From Thysanoteuthis rhombus (taxonomy: Eukaryota > Mollusca > Cephalopoda > Oegopsida > Thysanoteuthidae), in NCBI GenBank assembly GCA_963457665.1, contig OY735215.1:46146138-46210137 (forward strand): a DNA stretch of 64,000 nt, written 5' to 3'. Below, in pieces: positions 37,471-49,120 of the stretch. How positions within the stretch are numbered: the first letter of the stretch is position 1; each line of letters starts with the position of its first letter. A program made the position numbers and the translations under genes. Under the pieces are notes generated by a model. That model worked only from the letters and a program-made list of their open reading frames with translations, made no database searches and was not told the origin of the DNA.

Positions 37471-38869
37471 ATCCTTCCAGCTCTGTGCAAGTATGAAGTA
37501 GTTTCACAAGACCAGCAACAATGCTATCCAAGACGTCTCAGTCTACCCTTTGAAAACTAAGTGGTGTTAACAGTTCGCGCTCAAAGAATGTTTTTTTTGC
37601 AAGTATAGTTTCATTCAACAGAATTAATAGAATATTTGAAAAAATGTTTTCAAAAAAAATTATGAGAAAAAATATAATTTATTCATTTGAAAAACATTCA
37701 CAATTGCCCTAAAATCTAGCGATAAGAAAATAATTTCTGTAGTATTCTGAAAACCTTTGACATTTGATCTTTTAAAAATCACCAAAAAATTTAGAATACT
37801 GCAACATTAAACAGAATAAAACAAATCTGAAGTCAAATAATTAAATCTCTCTCTCAAAATGATTCTTCTACACCATTTTTATAGATACGATGAGTTTGTT
37901 TTCTTGGTCTAATTCCGTTTGATAGAAGTAGTTTCATTATTAAGTCATTTCTTATATTATGGTCGATAACTTATCGTATTTACAAAAATGGCGTTGAAGA
38001 GTCATTTTTAAAAATAGATTATTTATTTGAATATTACACATACACAGCATTGTCCTGAACATTAGGAATAAAAAATTACCATACTAATTTCTTTATGAAT
38101 GAATGAAATAGTATCAATAGTATTAGGCTTTAGAGCAAGCAAAGTGAATATGATGTTTTGTTATTCGCCCTTGTTCATCAGGCAGTTTCATTCAAAGCAA
38201 GTAAGCTTAAGGTAAAAGATAGTCATAGAAATAATAACAATGATTTATCATACTTCATCGAATAAAAATGAATAAGTACCAACCAGTAAGACAAAGGATT
38301 GTTGAAAAGAAAATATTGATTTATTTATTGAATAATCGTGCCAAATTGTCTAATATTTACAAGTGCAGGTCCAGGGGTCCAGGCAGACAATGATCGGTAA
38401 TCTTTTCAAATATATATATTTTTCTCAATATCTTAAGTTCTGTGGTATATCACAGATCCCGGATCCCCCCCCCCCCTGATTTAGCTACATAACCTAGATT
38501 TAGTAGAACAGCGATGCTTTAACAGCAGCGCTGGACTGGGCCTTCCCCCTTCGGGAAATTCTTATGTTGTCAACGATCTGTCATAGAGTTGGAACGAGGG
38601 TGTTCTGGATATGCCATGGCGCTAGCCTAGCAGCACTGGACGGGACCTTCTCTTCCTTGGAGCTAGTATTATATTAGGTTCTTGTGTTTGGCTGTAATGC
38701 TATGTATTTTCAAAATAAAGTCATGTAAATTTTCCTTTTTTACCACTGAAAAGTAAATATGTCTTTTAAGTTTTATATTGTCCCAAAGTATCCACGACCA
38801 CGTGTCACGCAAGTATTCTTTAGTCTGATCAATGTCATTTCAACGAGTTATTCCATAAATATTTTTAAT

Positions 38870-38942
<73 letters not shown>

Positions 38943-39481
38943 TAATGAAATATTACGCCCTTTCTTCTCACATATTTCCGGATACTTATAGTAAATTGCT
39001 GCATTCAATTGGTTTGATTCGGAGCAGTATTTGTTCAAATCAATCATTTGGTTCTCCAGTAACAGCTCGTAGTGGAGGACCTTCTTTCAATCCCACCTTA
39101 TGCACAGTATCACCTTCTTTGGATTAAGCCCTACTTATGGTACAGTTAATAGTTGTTAATTTCGCCTGCCTCATAATCCTTTGCATTCCACGCTGTTGTA
39201 AAGTAACCTCTTTTCATTACTCGTCACCATTTGTTTCAGAAATGTAACAAATTCATTACGTCTAAGCAGTCAATTGTGCATGGAAATTGGATTCTTCAAG
39301 TTTTCCCGCTTAACTTATGTTGAAGCCACCCATCAAAGTAAATAACATAACCAAGTGGGTGCAAAGCTTGAATTGGACATTTTAGCTTAGCTTAGAGATA
39401 TTTTCTGGAAAAGGTTCAATATTGAACCGTTCTTTCCAGATTCCTCTAATCATTTCAGAATTTCGTATAACTTCCAAACGT
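37471..39481. other. No gene apart from the GA array
   Basis: AT-rich, with a C-run at 38465. No domain-bearing frame. Confidence 0.4.
38876..38941 (+). repeat. (GA)n array
   Basis: About 33 GA units. Confidence 0.9.
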
Positions 39482-40120
39482 TTATTGCGGAGTGGTAGTT
39501 GTAAAGAATCGCCTGCTTGAGTCAATATTTAAAAAAATCACATTCTTAACACATTTTTTATCAGATAGTCTATTCCATATCTGCACTATGCGGACATTGA
39601 TACTATATTGACGTATACCCAATCTGGTATTTGGTACATTTTCTGGTAGTTCCCTCTCTTGCCTGTTCTTAGTATATTTTCTTCCCACTTTTTGATGAAG
39701 CTACCAATCCTCTTGTCATAATTTCCGTTCATGATCTTATATACATCTATCCAGTCTCCTTTCACTCTTATATAGCCAAGAGTCGGTAGCTTCAGTTTAC
39801 AGGAACGCTCATCCGATGTTCGATTATTTGATCCGGATACTTGTTTCATTTCTCGCCTTTGAACTCCTTCTATTAATTCAATATGTTTTTATGGTCCCCA
39901 GACCGAACTTGCGTACTGTAGGTGGGTTCGAACTAAGGATTTGTATAGGGGTACGAATATTTTCTTATCCATGTGCTGGGATATTCTTCTTATAATTACC
40001 ATCATTGAACTTTTGTTGTTTTTTTAAAAACCTTTTTACTAGTATATTTTTCAAATCTGAGTTCATAGTCTATAATAACTCCTATGTCCTTCACCATTCT
40101 TAGCTCCTTCCCCAAAAGTC
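39482..40120 (-). pseudogene. CR1/L2/jockey-like LINE reverse transcriptase C-terminal fragment
   Basis: Reading minus from ~40120: KDIGVIIDYELRFEKY, then MVIIRRISQHMDKKIFVPLY, KSLVRTHLQYASSVWGP, IELIEGVQRRE, KLPTLGYIRVKGDWIDVYKI, MNGNYDK, and in another frame SINVRIVQIWNRLSD. This is the thumb and C-terminal region of jockey-superfamily LINEs (LYKSLVRPHLEYA...VWSP, GDMIEVYKI, VVNxWNSLP), in the expected order. It has a stop after WGP and a frame change near the GNY region. The catalytic domain and 5' part are absent. Confidence 0.75.
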
Positions 40121-40357
40121 ATTACTTGTATCCAGTACCCGTATTGTGTTTGTTGGTTATCTCCTACTGATGTTGATTATTCTCTTGTAATGTCTTGATT
40201 TGATTGATATCAACTTGAACTGGTCAACCCGACCGTGGATAATCGTTAAGCGAGAAATTCCGTTCGATCATTCACAGTACTTTCTCCATGAGCAGCTCAT
40301 TTTTGCGTCTTACTTTTCTTGAAATGATAATAATTAAAAAAAAGAAGATACAACATG

Positions 40358-40437
40358 TCCGGTTTGTCATTCAATAGAAACTGCCACGTGACCAACGTCT
40401 TTTGGCAGCATGCCATGTAGGGGTGGTCAATTCTAAT
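40358..40437 (+). repeat. Dispersed repeat B, partial copy
   Basis: An 80-bp piece: tccggtttgtcattcaatag, then ccacgtgaccaacgtctttt, ggcagcatgc and ggtggtcaatt. Confidence 0.5.
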
Positions 40438-41364
40438 ACGCCGGAAAAGCTACTTAATGTCTTACATCCCGACGATAGAGTCAATAAACTGAAATACGAC
40501 ATTTTTTTACACTTTTCTCTTCCAGCCCTCTCATTCAACTTTATTTTCTCCTCTCTCCGCTTCTACTATGTCTGATACACTTATAGTGTCGTTAGCAGCC
40601 ATCAGCCGTCAGCCTACTTTGATGTTATATACATATGATAACCGTCAGCGAATCGACGTATCATAGATTGGTTAATATAAAGCTATTAGTTCGAGACTGA
40701 AGCTGCCAGAAAATAAGTCTGTCTGCTCAAAAGGATACTTGAATGGTTTTGCTTGACCCCCCAAACACGCACTGTACCTATTTTTCTCTGTCGATGAGCA
40801 TCAGTTCTTGGACACATTTTTGGGGTCCTTTATTTGATGACAATTTAACGCCGACAATGAAACCATGGCAACAAAAGGGGCCCTCTCCAAAGCGTATCAA
40901 GTAGGTACTAATTTGAAATTGTCTTTTCTCCAATCCAGCGTGAACGCTCTTTTGTCCTCTATTCTTCTCGTGAGATGCTAATCACTTGGAGAAATACTGA
41001 CCCAGGAATTCACTCCTAGATCATAAACAGCGGATTTTTCTCTTGTAATAACCATTAGGTTGTCCCACGTGAAATGGCTGTTTTTTTTTGGGGGGGGGGG
41101 CATTTTTGATTGCAATTTCGAAAAAATTCTGAAGTAGAAAATGTATTTATACATATTTATCTGATTATACGACATAAGCTTTCTTTTCAACTTATGATTC
41201 ATCGTATCACTTTTAGTATGATGATCCCAAATTCTTGAAGATGATGTACTCAAAAGGATTCATTTATTCATGGTTTCAAACTCAGTAAAAATGCTGTTCA
41301 ACCTCTCAAGGAGATCAATTTCTCATTTGGAAGCTTAATCATACGGCCTATTAATTATTCAAAT
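40438..41364. other. No gene seen
   Basis: Contains a T9G10 junction at ~41082-41100. The upstream part of the mariner at 41365 may start here but is not recognisable. Confidence 0.35.
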
Positions 41365-41705
41365 TAATTGAAAATTAAGCAGGAAATATCCAGCATTGGT
41401 CAACAGACCTGGGCCCATTTCGTTGCATAACAATGCCAGACCTCACATTTGCAATCCGACTGGAACAAAGTAATTATGAAATCTTATATTATCCTCCATA
41501 TTCACCAAACTTATCTCCAACAGAGTGTCACCTATTCCGGCACCTTGAGCTTATTCTTCGCTATAAAAAGTATGCCATGAAAAAAGGCGGTTATGACAGC
41601 ATTTGAACAATTTTTAGTTCGGAAAGACAATCATTTCTATGAAGGAGAGATCTTTATATTTGCAGTCCAATGAAAGGAAGTTATAAAAGCAAATAGAACT
41701 TATTT
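41365..41705 (+). pseudogene. Mariner transposase 3' fragment
   Basis: The + strand encodes PALVNRPGPISLHNNARPHI, then after a frame change YEILYYPPYSPNLSPTECHL, FRHLELIL and AFEQFLVRKDNHFYEG. These match the mariner catalytic core from PALVNR through NARPH and YSPDLSP to the C-terminal FYxxGI region. At the third catalytic position there is ECHLF in place of SDYHLF. The N-terminal half is not recognisable upstream. Confidence 0.65.
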
Positions 41706-42890
41706 TTATTAATAAACCTAGTTTGTTATACTTTCAAGTTGTTCCTTATTTTTCTTTTCATAAACGACCGTTTCATGTCGGAGAACCTAATACAATAGCA
41801 ATCTGTATAATAGAGAACAATGAGTCCTCACACTTAGAAAAAAATGTATCGTTGTAAGGGGCGCAGATAGAGAATATCTAGAAATGACAGGAAGAGAGGA
41901 GTACGGTGTGGTTATTCAAAAAGGTTGAGGTGAAACATAAGAACAAAAGAAAGGTGAAATGCCGTGGAATTGAAATTCCTTTCGAATGTCCATTAGCAGA
42001 AGATTGGTTGAGTGCCAGTGATTGTCGCTACAGGTAACTCCCGTGAGTGTTTTCAGATCCTACTGTGGTTTAGATTTTCACCCCTAGGAATACGATTAGG
42101 ACAGCAGCGGATATTTAACAACTCGGGGAAAAACAGGGATACAGACAAGATCGTATGTTACCATAAACTGACTGTTCATTCCATTATTCACATGAGGAGC
42201 TGTTGTGTGGATTACCTAGTGGTAACGACGTTAGCAAGTGAAGTCTGAGAAATGATTTTGGTCTCTGTCGAGTGGTATTTATTGGAAATCTATTTCGGAA
42301 AGACCGGAACTATCCGCTCAAAGACACATATCGAAAAATTCTGATCAGCCCGTTGAAAATGAGAATTGGTCATCTACTTGTCTGAAAAAGTCGGATTATT
42401 CTAACGTCTTACCAGCTAGAGTGGGCATTTGAACATCACCCGAGCAATAGTTTTGGCTATTGAGCATCTTCTCTCCTAATTCATCCGAGGAGAGAAAATG
42501 AAAAGTGGCCCGTTTTAGTGGGAACTGACGGAAAACCCCTTTTAGATTATGGTTGATATCTGAACTCATTTCTGGTGGACAGTGGACTGAGCTCTATGTA
42601 CGATAGGGTCGGTCTATTTTCCCGTCTATGCGTTCGTTTGTTCACAGATTTTCGGTCGTGTATCTGCCGGCCTTCGTCGGGTGTTGTTGGTTCTAGAATC
42701 ACTTTTTAGGGCGCTTGCTAAATTGGACTGAACACGTCACATCTGTTGTTTTTGTACATCCGGGTTTTATCCAAGGCATCTACATTACCTTGCATGCTCT
42801 CTAAGAAATGATTACACATTCTAGAACCGATAACATTCGACGTTGTGAACAAATGAGCTCGTACACAAAGAATATTGTCCGACCATATAC
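41706..42890. other. No gene; weak tRNA-like stretch
   Basis: ggattacctagtggtaacga at ~42210 resembles an A box of a SINE head; no body was matched elsewhere. Confidence 0.3.
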
Positions 42891-43022
42891 ATGATGATGA
42901 TGATGATGATGATGATGATAACAACAACAACAACAATGATAATGATAATAATGATAATGATAATGATGATGATGATGATAATGATGATGATGATGATGAT
43001 GATGATAATTAGAATAAAAATA
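42891..43022 (+). repeat. (GAT)n/(AAT)n-type array
   Basis: GAT units with aac and aat variants. Unlike the LINE tails, no LINE end is recognisable beside it. Confidence 0.85.
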
Positions 43023-43340
43023 AAAATAAATTTACAAAAAAACATTTAACTAAATTCGGACAAGAATCGAATAAACATTTTGGTAAACTTAATGGCCTAA
43101 CTTTCTTCTTTTTTTCTTTTGCTATTTTCGCAAAACGAAATTTTTGATCCGAATTTTGATGTTCCTATGATGTTCACCTGTTTCCCAAGGTGGTATTTTG
43201 AAGTCAAACTTTTGTTGATCAAATCGTTACGTTCTATCGAAACTTCACTCGCGAGGAATAGATGATTATATTTTCAATTTTACGGAAAGTAATTTTTATC
43301 CCTAAAAGACATTTGAAACTGAAACTAAAAAAAAAGGTGA

Positions 43341-43835
43341 CGGGGGGGGGGGGGGGGGGAGAAAGTGTGAGAATAGAGAGGAGAGAAAAGGGAAAGAAAG
43401 AGTGTTAAATAAGGGAACAAGATCAAGAGTTACGAGCGAGAGTGAAAAGTGGGGTAAAAATTCAATAGTGAGAGGGAGAATGAATGTAAAACGTTAGAAA
43501 GAAAGGAAGGACTCAAAAGAAATGAAGAAAGGAAGGAGATGAAAGAGAGAAAAAAAGGAAGAAGGAAAGACAACTGAGGAAAGAATGAAAACAAAGGAAA
43601 GAAAGGAGGAAAGAAAAATAAGAAAAGCAAAGGAAAGGGAGAAAGTAAGAAGGAGGAAAGAGAAACAACGAAGAAAAGAAAGAATGAATAGAGGAAAGAA
43701 CGAAAGAAGGAAAACAAAATAAGAAGACAATGCATAGAAAGTAAGAAAAAGTGAGTAAAGGAGAGCAAAGAGAGAAGAGAGGGAGAGAGATTTTTTTAGG
43801 TACAATCGAGGCAGAGAGAGAGGGGGAGAGATTAA
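43341..43835 (+). other. Long polypurine tract
   Basis: After a run of 18 G (43343-43360), nearly 480 bases are A or G with rare pyrimidines. Open frames on the minus strand here (Phe/Leu/Ser rich) are composition artefacts. Confidence 0.75.
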
Positions 43836-45031
43836 TTTATAAAGTTTGGTCTGAGGTCATGTTTTCACTTCATCGACTTCGTATCGTTTTGGTGGATAGT
43901 GGAGTTGTGGGTGAATGTCTTGGAAGAGTAAAAAGATTTGGGGCGTGGTGGGGGTTAATGATAATAGAATGGGTAAAGGGATGCAGATGGGGTGGTTGGG
44001 TCTGGGTTTTACATTTTGTATGAGTTTCTGTTGTTTTGGAGAAGGGTAGGGTTAGGGAAGGGACCGGAATGATTCAGGTGGGAGAGGCGTGTGTAGGGAT
44101 GAATTTGCTACAGACAGGGCCACTTAGTTCCACACCAAATCACCAGACAACAAACAATCGGGAGTGATGAGGGTAGAAAAAAGGTAAGTAAGAGAGTGGA
44201 TGGTTTGGGCGTGGTCGGGGAAGTCCGCTTCGTGTAATGGAAATGATCGGCCATCTTAGCTAAAAATGCCCGCCATTTTAACCAAAATGGCTGCCCGGAT
44301 CGTAGACGATTAGAGTTTATGTCTTTCGCTCTGTTGTTATGTTCGTAATAATAACCCAATCTCGTTTCGGACGATAAAAGATTGTAATGATCTTTTTTCT
44401 TACATCTTTTTTTCCGATTTTCTTTTCAACTTTAAGAAAGACCTGTAAGATTGTTTGTTTAGTTGGTTAGAAGACTTGTCTTTAAAAAGAGAAGACATTT
44501 TTGTTTTCGTTTTAAAAAATATCTGTCATCCATCATACACTTTCATAATAAATTGTGAAGTTGCAAGTTCTCATTAAAAAGAAATTAGTTTCATACAGTG
44601 ACCAACTCTACTTTTTATATGATATGACAAAAAAAAGGAAGAAAATTTTCAAATTAAAGAGATACACATGCAACAAGCTCAGAGAAAAAAATTGAGAAGT
44701 ACGTCGAAATAATTTAGGATTTTAACCTTTTTTTTTTTAAACCTAAATCGCTGAATTGAAAAAAAAACACACCCATCTTATTAAAATTTATAGCAGTTTT
44801 GTGAGGATAGTTTAATTGAAAACGTTTTTCTTTAAAGTTAATAAAATAATTTTGCGTCGGTGGAGTAGTACCTAGTTCAAATGCAGTGGTGTAATGCAGT
44901 GAGAATGCATAGTAACGGCGTCCCTATACTTCGCTAAGGATGGAGAACGACGTTTCCTCACTATCTGTATACTACTAAAATTCTCATTCTCTTTATCGTT
45001 CGTTACTTTAAATTAGTCGAAACGGTGCACT
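43836..45031. other. No gene seen
   Basis: G-rich 43900-44060, then AT-rich unique sequence. Confidence 0.4.
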
Positions 45032-45045
45032 ACACACACACACAC

Positions 45046-45117
<72 letters not shown>
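45032..45117 (+). repeat. (CA)n(TA)n before repeat C
   Basis: About 55 bp of CA with two G variants, then about 30 bp of TA. Confidence 0.9.
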
Positions 45118-45120
<3 letters not shown>

Positions 45121-45390
45121 TTATAAGCTTATGCAATGCTCTTCCAACTTTGGAAAAGAGCACTGTAGGATGAGGAATTATGCGTGAGTGAATATATGAC
45201 TTGAATTCAACCTTATTGACCGTTCAGTTCTGCGTAGGGTAGAGGTAAGGTGCCAGCCTCAGGGACAGAAGCGAAAGTTTCGATCCTACCTCGTGGTACT
45301 GGATGGGATAATGGATAGTCTATAGCCACACTGAAAAGTTGTAATACAACGAAACAGCTGTCTGTGGATGACACAATTGTTCAATTATTG
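45118..45390 (+). repeat. Composite repeat C, copy 2
   Basis: Same order as the copy at 28.0 kb: aagcttatgcaatgctcttc, a tagaggtaaggtgcc A-box region, gtttcgatcctacctcg B-box region, ggtactggatgggataatgg and cagctgtctgtggatgacac. (CA)n(TA)n lies before it and (AT)n after it. Confidence 0.55.
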
Positions 45391-45410
45391 TTTTTTATAT
45401 TTTTATTTAT

Positions 45411-45415
<5 letters not shown>

Positions 45416-45487
<72 letters not shown>
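45416..45487 (+). repeat. (AT)n after repeat C
   Basis: About 35 AT units. Confidence 0.9.
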
Positions 45488-45488
<1 letters not shown>

Positions 45489-48400
45489 TAAAAGCTTTAC
45501 TGTTTTAAACCATAAACATAAAAAAAGAATTCCAAAACTGTATGCCATTTCAGTCAATTATTTCCCAAAATCTGTTGATGTAATTCATGTAGTTTTAAGA
45601 AAATATTTTCAAATGTTTCACACAGAATATTTACTTTTTTTGTCTTAATCAGAGTTTGATATCATGGTACTACGTGTGAACTTGTTGGGATCACCTGTTG
45701 TTTACCGTGTATCTGTTATAAATATATGATGAATCAAGGTGCTTCTAAAATGCACTAACTTGAAGGATGCAAAAATCCCTGCGTTCCATCACTTCTTATA
45801 GCATTACTCATCTATTCAAGTGACTCTTTCGTCTTTTATTCACATATTTCCCAAGTACCTTTTATGGACTTTACATTTAGATTTGTTAATGGAAATTGAA
45901 TTATTCTAAGAAATGGTTATCCCCCAACGGTACCTTATTTAAAAGTTCAACCATATCAAAACTCTCTATTAGTAATTCCGATATGAGTACCCCTTGAATA
46001 GTTCAACAAAATCGATCCTCACAAGAATCGATTCAAGGCTGAACCATAGTTGCTTGTGTGCCTTATGTACTTGTCAAGAAAAAGGCCTACGGAGTCTCCA
46101 CTTTCCCCTGTGATTTTAAAGAGATACAAGGTTTTTTTTTCACGATCTTGCCCTTCATCCTGCTTCGTAAAAGCCTTCTGATTATCATAGGCAGTATGAG
46201 TAGATTTTCCAACCTTTTGTTTTCTTTCTCTTTTCTGAACATAGAGAAAGAATAAAATACTTATTAGATATTTCTATTATTTCTATAATTTCCATTTGTC
46301 TTCTTCAGTCGAGCCCTGGAATGGATAAAGTATCAAAAAAAAAAAAAGAAAAAAAAGAAAAAAAAAGAAGAAATTCTTAGATATTTGCATATTTTATACC
46401 GGTGACAGTGGTTAGCATTCAAGTCCAGAGAAAAGGCATTATTTTGAATATCGTTTTTTTAAAACCAGGTATGTCCTCTCGAGACATTTTCGCTAGTCCC
46501 CAATAAAAGCAAACGCCAAAATTTTAATACGGAAGCATAAAAAGAAAGAGAAAAAAAACTTCGATGTTTGTTTTGCGGTGAGAGAGCAAGCAGACACGTA
46601 ATATGCCCAACGGCCAAGTTGTGGGTGATGTAGCTGTGATCGCGTATGAACATCTTAGAGGCCATTCTAAGACGCTGAAAAAAAACCCCACAACGGACAG
46701 ACTATTTAAATCACAGAAAAGACATGGGGTTTAGCCCATACGCGCTTCGTGAAGTAAGAAGAATTAGAAAGATAACAGAACTGATGTGCAGTAAAGGCAT
46801 CGCTATTTCGTTCACGAGAGAGGGAGATGAATATGCGTTTTGAGCTTGAGCAGGGACATGGTTGAATAGCTGGGCGTATGAGAGATGCTTTGACACCCGT
46901 GAATTAAAATGGGCGATGTTTTGGACGGTGAAATGATATCGATCCTAGGGAAAAGGAAGAGAGAGATAGAGAGAAAGAGTAACCGGCTAACAGCTGGGGT
47001 AAATGTGCGAGTGTGCATGCGCGTTCAGAGCTTATATAGGGAGTCGCCAGATGAAGTGACGTTTTGTATATTCAGCTAAACGTGGGGGTTCGTCGCTGAA
47101 GCTAATATTTATTTATTTTCGTTATTAATTTAAACTAAAAATGAAGGTGCCGCTACACCATCATCGCCATTAAACTCTGTGAAGAAAAAATATCAGGTTC
47201 AATGTTTGTTTTGCAGTGAGGGAGCAAACGGACACCTTCTTCTTCGCTCTTGTCACCCTAGTTTCTGGTATCTCCAGCAGTCCCAACCTCCGAAGACTTA
47301 GCCTGGCATACCATTATGAATATGCTTTTGGAGCACGCATGGGGACATCACTGGGAATGTTGGCGGAGGGAAAGTCAACGATAGTCGCCATGACTGAATG
47401 GAGAATATGTGCACCAAATATGTGTGTAGACGCAGAGATTAAACAGAGTACGAATGATTGTAATAAAGACACATACGAGTATGTCGAGTAAGAAATAAAG
47501 CGTTCATTTAATGACAAGACATTACTAACAATATAAGACTGAAAAGAAAAAGCAATCTACAAGATTTTAAATCTTTTGCGTGTAGATTATTTTCTATTGA
47601 TAGTTGATTGCGAAACGTGCGTCTGCGCACACAGCTTGAGAGAAACTATGTCTAGCAACCCCTTCCCCACGTATATTTTTTTATGAAATATGTTTTTTAT
47701 TTTCATCGATTTTCTGTGTTTCATTTTTAATGACTTATCATATTACTTAGAGATAGATTATTGATCGATTAAGAGCTTTACGTCAAATTAAACATTACAA
47801 TTTTATGAATATCATTTTTGTTTTGATTTCTTTGAAAAATAGCAGCTAGATACAAAAGTAGAAGAGCCCTCAAGAAATGTTATGCATTGGCCCTCATCGA
47901 TAATAAATTCGGCCCTGTAAGCACTATAATAACAATCATAAGTCCGAGTAAGAATTTTCTTTTGCCAAATCTCTGAACCAGAAAGCGTTCTTGGTAGAGA
48001 AGTAAATAATAAAATTATCAAAGCTTGAGTGGTTTATACAAACAATAAAGAGGCTGTACAAATAAACGAAAAAGACTAATAAAGAATTAAATCTTTATGG
48101 CCGAGTTGACCTCTCCATTATTGGGGGTAAACAAACGACTTATTTTCCCCTCACACCAAAACAAAAAAAAAAAAAACACAAAAAAAAGAAAACAAAAAAC
48201 AGGAACGTAAAACCTAAGCCGAAAAAAAAACCACAGATTAACATCAATTTGTTTAACTCGGATTTAAAACAGATAAATACTTGGGAGACTCTATTTCAAG
48301 ACGATTGATACCTGTCTGAATTTAGATATAACCTCCCCCCCTTTTTTTTCTTATTTACCTATATATTGGACCAAGATAATTTGGGCAAAGAGCCTGCTTT

Positions 48401-48934
48401 CCCCTATCAGGCTAAGATTGAACTCACAGTCAGTATGACCAGCACGATAGCCACTAGACAAACACGAATACCCCTTCAAACGTTATTTAATCTCGAGTCG
48501 ATGACCCGTCGCTTCGCTGGCGGTTATCATGTGTACAGCAGTAGGCCTTGTTGATGGCTGTTGCTGATACAATAAGAATGGAAAACAGGATAGGAAAGGA
48601 GAAAATAAAGTTAGGTAGTTTATTAAGAAAGAGGGAGATGAAAAAATAAAGTTTGTTAAAAAGAGAATAGGAATGGGGTGGAGAGAAAAAGTTAGGTAGT
48701 CCAAATAGAGAGTAGAAAGGAGGAGAATGAAGTTAGGTAGTTTAATAAGAGAATAAGAAGGGAGAAAGGCTTGTGTCTGCTACATATGCAGTACGTGACA
48801 GATACGACCCGTTGTGTGTATGATTACTTCCATATTGTAGCCTTTCCAGTGGCTTAGATAGTTATGTATTTGTCAGAGGTATGTGTTTGGATCGTGGTAA
48901 TAAAGCTAGGATTTCGGAGATAGATTTCCAAGGC
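45488..48934. other. No gene in ~3.4 kb
   Basis: Short frames only, none with a domain. A ~37-bp phrase recurs at ~46562 and ~47199. Purine-rich patch 48570-48770. Confidence 0.4.
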
Positions 48935-49120
48935 AAATCAGCCCTCCCCATTGGAAGATTAACAAGGGGAATGGAATCGGCGAACTGAGTTCAAATTCTT
49001 GTTGGGGTAGTTTGTGCTCCCTTTTCACAAACGCTCCTTGGAAAAGGCGTGAATCCATTCCTCTCCCAACTATGGGTAAATTGCAGAACCGTTGGAGCCC
49101 TTCCATTCAATAGAACAGTC
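48935..49120 (+). repeat. SINE-like repeat A, plus copy
   Basis: Head-side ctgagttcaaattcttgttg (B-box-like), then the inverted body motif ccttggaaaaggcgtgaatc and cattcctctcccaactatgg. Confidence 0.5.

Noticed and set aside
43430-43805. Phe/Ser-rich frames of 103-112 codons
   Set aside because: Translations of the polypurine tract in two frames; composition artefact.
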